From: an uncultured Collinsella sp.
GTDB taxonomy: Bacteria; Actinomycetota; Coriobacteriia; Coriobacteriales; Coriobacteriaceae
Direction of reading: 5' to 3'
Assembly (NCBI GenBank): GCA_900552185.1
Contig: URYT01000032.1
Location: 1 to 14,943 of the forward strand
DNA: 14,943 nucleotides
In this document: positions 13,066 through 14,943 of the stretch, one piece after another
How the letters are laid out: the number at the start of each line of letters is the position of its first letter
Position numbering within the stretch: position 1 is the first letter of the stretch
Made by a program: the position numbers and the translations under genes
The notes under the pieces: generated by a model
What the model saw: only the letters and a program-made list of their open reading frames with translations
The model's database searches: none
What the model was told of the DNA's origin: nothing

Positions 13066-14343
13066 CTAGTGCTGAGCGACGACAACGCCCAGGCCATCGG
13101 GAATGACGGCCACCTTGGCATCGGCACCCTTCATCTCAAAGGCGAGCTTGAGCGCCTCATCGAGGGTGTTGACCGGCGTCATGTGCATATCCTTGATCAT
13201 CTGGTGATCGCACAGGTCGGTGACCATGATCACGGGGTGATGCGCCAGGATGCGGGCAAAGATCTGGCTCGTCCACTGGTCGGGCAGGGTCTCGTCCTTA
13301 GGACGGTCGATGCAGGCACGCTCAAACTCCGCCGGATCGTTGTCGGCGATGTTGTGATAGAAGCCCTCGCCACCGTGGCCGTCGGCACAACCGGCGACGT
13401 CGATGATCACGCCGCCCTCGGGAAGCGTGGCCTCGGCAGAGCACATGCCCTTCACGGCCTGATAGATGTTCTGGTCGAGCGGGTAGCCGCCGTTGGTGGT
13501 GATGGCAATCTCGCACTCAACGGGCTCAACGCCGGCAAGGCTCTTCACGAACTCACAGCCGGCCTCGTGCGCCTTGTGAATGTCGCCGGCAAAGGAGCCG
13601 ATGACCTCGTGCTTGCCGTTGAGCACCACGTTAAGCACAAAGGCAAGGTGAGCCATCTCGGCAGCGGCAAACATGTCCTCGCTCACGTGGTTGTGGCACA
13701 GGTTGCCGGCACGCGAGTGGGAATCATTCACAAACTGACCGTTGTGGTTGTACATGATGGTCTTGTAGCTGGCGATGCCAGGCAGGACGGACTTGCGGCT
13801 ACCAGAGAAACCGGCAAAGAAGTGCGGCTCAATAAAGCCCTCGGCAAGCAGCAGATCGCAATCGGCGGCAATCTTGTTGATGATGCACTCGCCACCAGAA
13901 GGCAGGGTGCCGATCTTTTTCATCATGCTGTCGTCAGTCGCGACGTGCATAACGATTTCCTCGTTGGCAACGATCTCCTCGCCGTACTTGTTGACGAGTT
14001 CCTCATGCGTCGACGGACGATGCATACCCGTAGCAACCAGAATGCGCACGCGAGCCTCGGGCGCAGCAGAATGGATGTGATGCAGCAGAATAGGCATCGT
14101 CACACGCGAGGGAACGGGACGCGTATGATCGGAGCTAATAATGACAATATCCTTCTTGCCAGCACAAAGCTCCTCGAGCGACGGCGAACCATAAGGGTTG
14201 GCAAGCGACTCCTCTACCAGCTCTTCCTGCGATTTTGTAGTCTTAAACTCGTTTTGATGACCTTCCATCACACCCGCGAAGTTCTTATCCTCGAGCTCCA
14301 GATGCAACGTCTTGTGGTCAAACGGCAGTTCACATTCAAACAA
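13066..14343 (-). CDS. larA: LarA, nickel-pincer-dependent lactate racemase
   Basis: A 425-residue cytoplasmic enzyme expected to interconvert D- and L-lactate with the nickel-pincer nucleotide. Length and numbering coincide with Lactiplantibacillus LarA, and the known key residues are all present: Asp72 and Arg75 (SSDHTRPVPS), catalytic His108 (ATGMH) and His174 (EPHFFAGFSG), cofactor-tethering Lys184 (SRKSVLPG), nickel ligand His200 (YNHN), and Tyr294, Gln295 and Lys298 (NIYQAVKG). It begins at a TTG (14343), preceded by GGAAGAGGG; an in-frame TGA lies eight codons upstream and the next Met is residue 26, so no ATG start is possible. It is first in a unit with the channel gene and converges on the larBC operon. 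LarA relatives also act on other 2-hydroxyacids, so the substrate is likely but not proven. Confidence 0.95.
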   Translation of the reverse strand: MFECELPFDHKTLHLELEDKNFAGVMEGHQNEFKTTKSQEELVEESLANPYGSPSLEELCAGKKDIVIISSDHTRPVPSRVTMPILLHHIHSAAPEARVRILVATGMHRPSTHEELVNKYGEEIVANEEIVMHVATDDSMMKKIGTLPSGGECIINKIAADCDLLLAEGFIEPHFFAGFSGSRKSVLPGIASYKTIMYNHNGQFVNDSHSRAGNLCHNHVSEDMFAAAEMAHLAFVLNVVLNGKHEVIGSFAGDIHKAHEAGCEFVKSLAGVEPVECEIAITTNGGYPLDQNIYQAVKGMCSAEATLPEGGVIIDVAGCADGHGGEGFYHNIADNDPAEFERACIDRPKDETLPDQWTSQIFARILAHHPVIMVTDLCDHQMIKDMHMTPVNTLDEALKLAFEMKGADAKVAVIPDGLGVVVAQH

Positions 14344-14466
14344 TGACGAGCGCCCTCTTCCTTTTCAACTGACACACTAGATAAACCGTTGGAAGGATAC
14401 GCCGCTCACCGAAAAACACCACCGTCCACCGACTCATTAACACAACGTTCATATTTGACCCACAAC

Positions 14467-14500
14467 AAAACGGCCGCGACCCCAAACGGGACCGCGGCCG
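14467..14500 (-). terminator. Rho-independent terminator upstream of larA
   Basis: CGGCCGCG (14471-14478) pairs with CGCGGCCG (14493-14500); inside, after a 2-by-2 mismatch, CCC pairs with GGG around a 4-base loop. On the minus strand TTTTGTT follows. It insulates larA from transcription arriving from the right and implies a minus-strand transcript ending here, whose gene I cannot identify. Confidence 0.7.
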
Positions 14501-14577
14501 CCTGTCAAAGACACTATAGACAGGATGATTTACGCAGCGTCGAGGCAAACATCTAGCCCGAGACGTACGCACGTAAG

Positions 14578-14616
14578 CCATTTTGCATAAATGCGTTAAT
14601 TAATTGCATAAAATGG
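14578..14616. repeat. AT-rich site with 21-bp-phased direct repeats
   Basis: TTGCATAAA occurs at 14583-14591 and again at 14604-14612, exactly 21 bp apart (two helical turns), around the palindrome TTAATTAA (14596-14603). Outer CCATTTT (14578-14584) and AAAATGG (14610-14616) form a 7-bp inverted pair. It could be a regulator site; TTGCAT and CATAAA also form a plausible plus-strand promoter with an 18-base spacer. Confidence 0.4.
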
Positions 14617-14943
14617 CGCATGGATTTCTAGCCGTAACAGGGTAGTGCTCTCCGGAGCGTGCATTTTTGCGAGTATTCAGCATCGCGGGATAAGATTTTG
14701 GTGCCAAAAGTCTTTCAAAAGGTAGATAGTCCTCATGGCTCGTCCCATCTGGATGGCATGCGGCGAGAAACCAGCCATATATGAACATCGGCAAAGCCCA
14801 ATCGTCATGCAAAAGCATCAACAGGAGCCGCGAAAGCCGGCTATGGCCTTATGCATCAATCTTTGGCTGCTGAAAACTCCGTTTTTTGCACGTCGCCCCA
14901 AGCACCACCCTCACCCAGCGGCTGATCCGCCGAAGACCGGACA

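Larger units (their letters stand above)
14344..14943. other. Non-coding or unrecognised region at right edge
   Basis: No confident gene is visible over about 600 bases. From left to right it holds the larA leader, a minus-strand terminator (14467-14500), a 6-bp inverted pair CCTGTC/GACAGG (14501-14524), an AT-rich patch with a phased direct repeat (14578-14616), and the short palindrome TTTTGG-TG-CCAAAA (14696-14709). A 73-codon minus-strand frame (14600-14821) has no ribosome site and no recognisable domain. I cannot place a convincing larA promoter here. Confidence 0.5.

Noticed and set aside
13069..14346. 425-codon plus-strand frame mirroring larA
   Set aside because: Exact antisense of larA, which has every family residue; no ribosome site supports it.
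14600..14821. 73-codon minus-strand frame as a real gene
   Set aside because: No ribosome site, no family resemblance, closed by a stop shortly upstream; kept only as a possibility beside the orphan terminator.

Overview
The window reads as an ordinary chromosomal segment of a GC-rich anaerobe of the class Coriobacteriia, most likely a Collinsella-type gut actinobacterium. This rests on codon use, gene content (an Ebg-type beta-galactosidase locus and a nickel-pincer lactate racemase locus) and intergenic style, not on a marker gene. I see no phage, transposase, CRISPR, tRNA or rRNA gene.

Layout. Positions 1-361 hold no confident gene: a 184-bp element bounded by 13-bp inverted repeats, then a strong minus-strand terminator. 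On the minus strand follow an APC-family amino-acid permease (362-1825), then ebgC (1979-2434) and ebgA (2438-5446), a beta-galactosidase operon reading leftward. The 375-bp gap to the divergent LacI-family regulator (5822-6838, plus strand) carries three identical 10-bp palindromes spaced about four helical turns apart, two of them on a recognisable ebgA promoter. A simple repressor-controlled galactoside switch is the natural reading. aspS (6958-8745, minus) and serB (9002-9637, plus) are housekeeping genes that diverge from each other.

The right half is a lactate racemase locus arranged as two converging units. On the plus strand, larB (9755-10537), larC (10548-11453) and a TetR-family regulator (11456-11995) are tightly packed behind a promoter region with an 11-bp perfect inverted repeat. 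On the minus strand, larA (13066-14343, TTG start) is followed by an aquaglyceroporin-family channel (12285-13016, LarD-like). LarB makes the pyridinium dicarboxylate precursor, LarC inserts nickel, LarA uses the finished cofactor to interconvert D- and L-lactate, and the channel probably moves lactic acid or a small polyol. The sulfur-transfer enzyme LarE is not in the window. The converging units meet at a 125-bp nested palindrome with a bidirectional terminator at its core.

The strongest oddity is LarC. It stops after the first domain, with none of the CTP-binding C-terminal (LarC2) domain in any following frame; the TetR gene begins two bases after its stop. Positions 14344-14943 have no confident gene but contain a minus-strand terminator and a phased 9-bp direct repeat.
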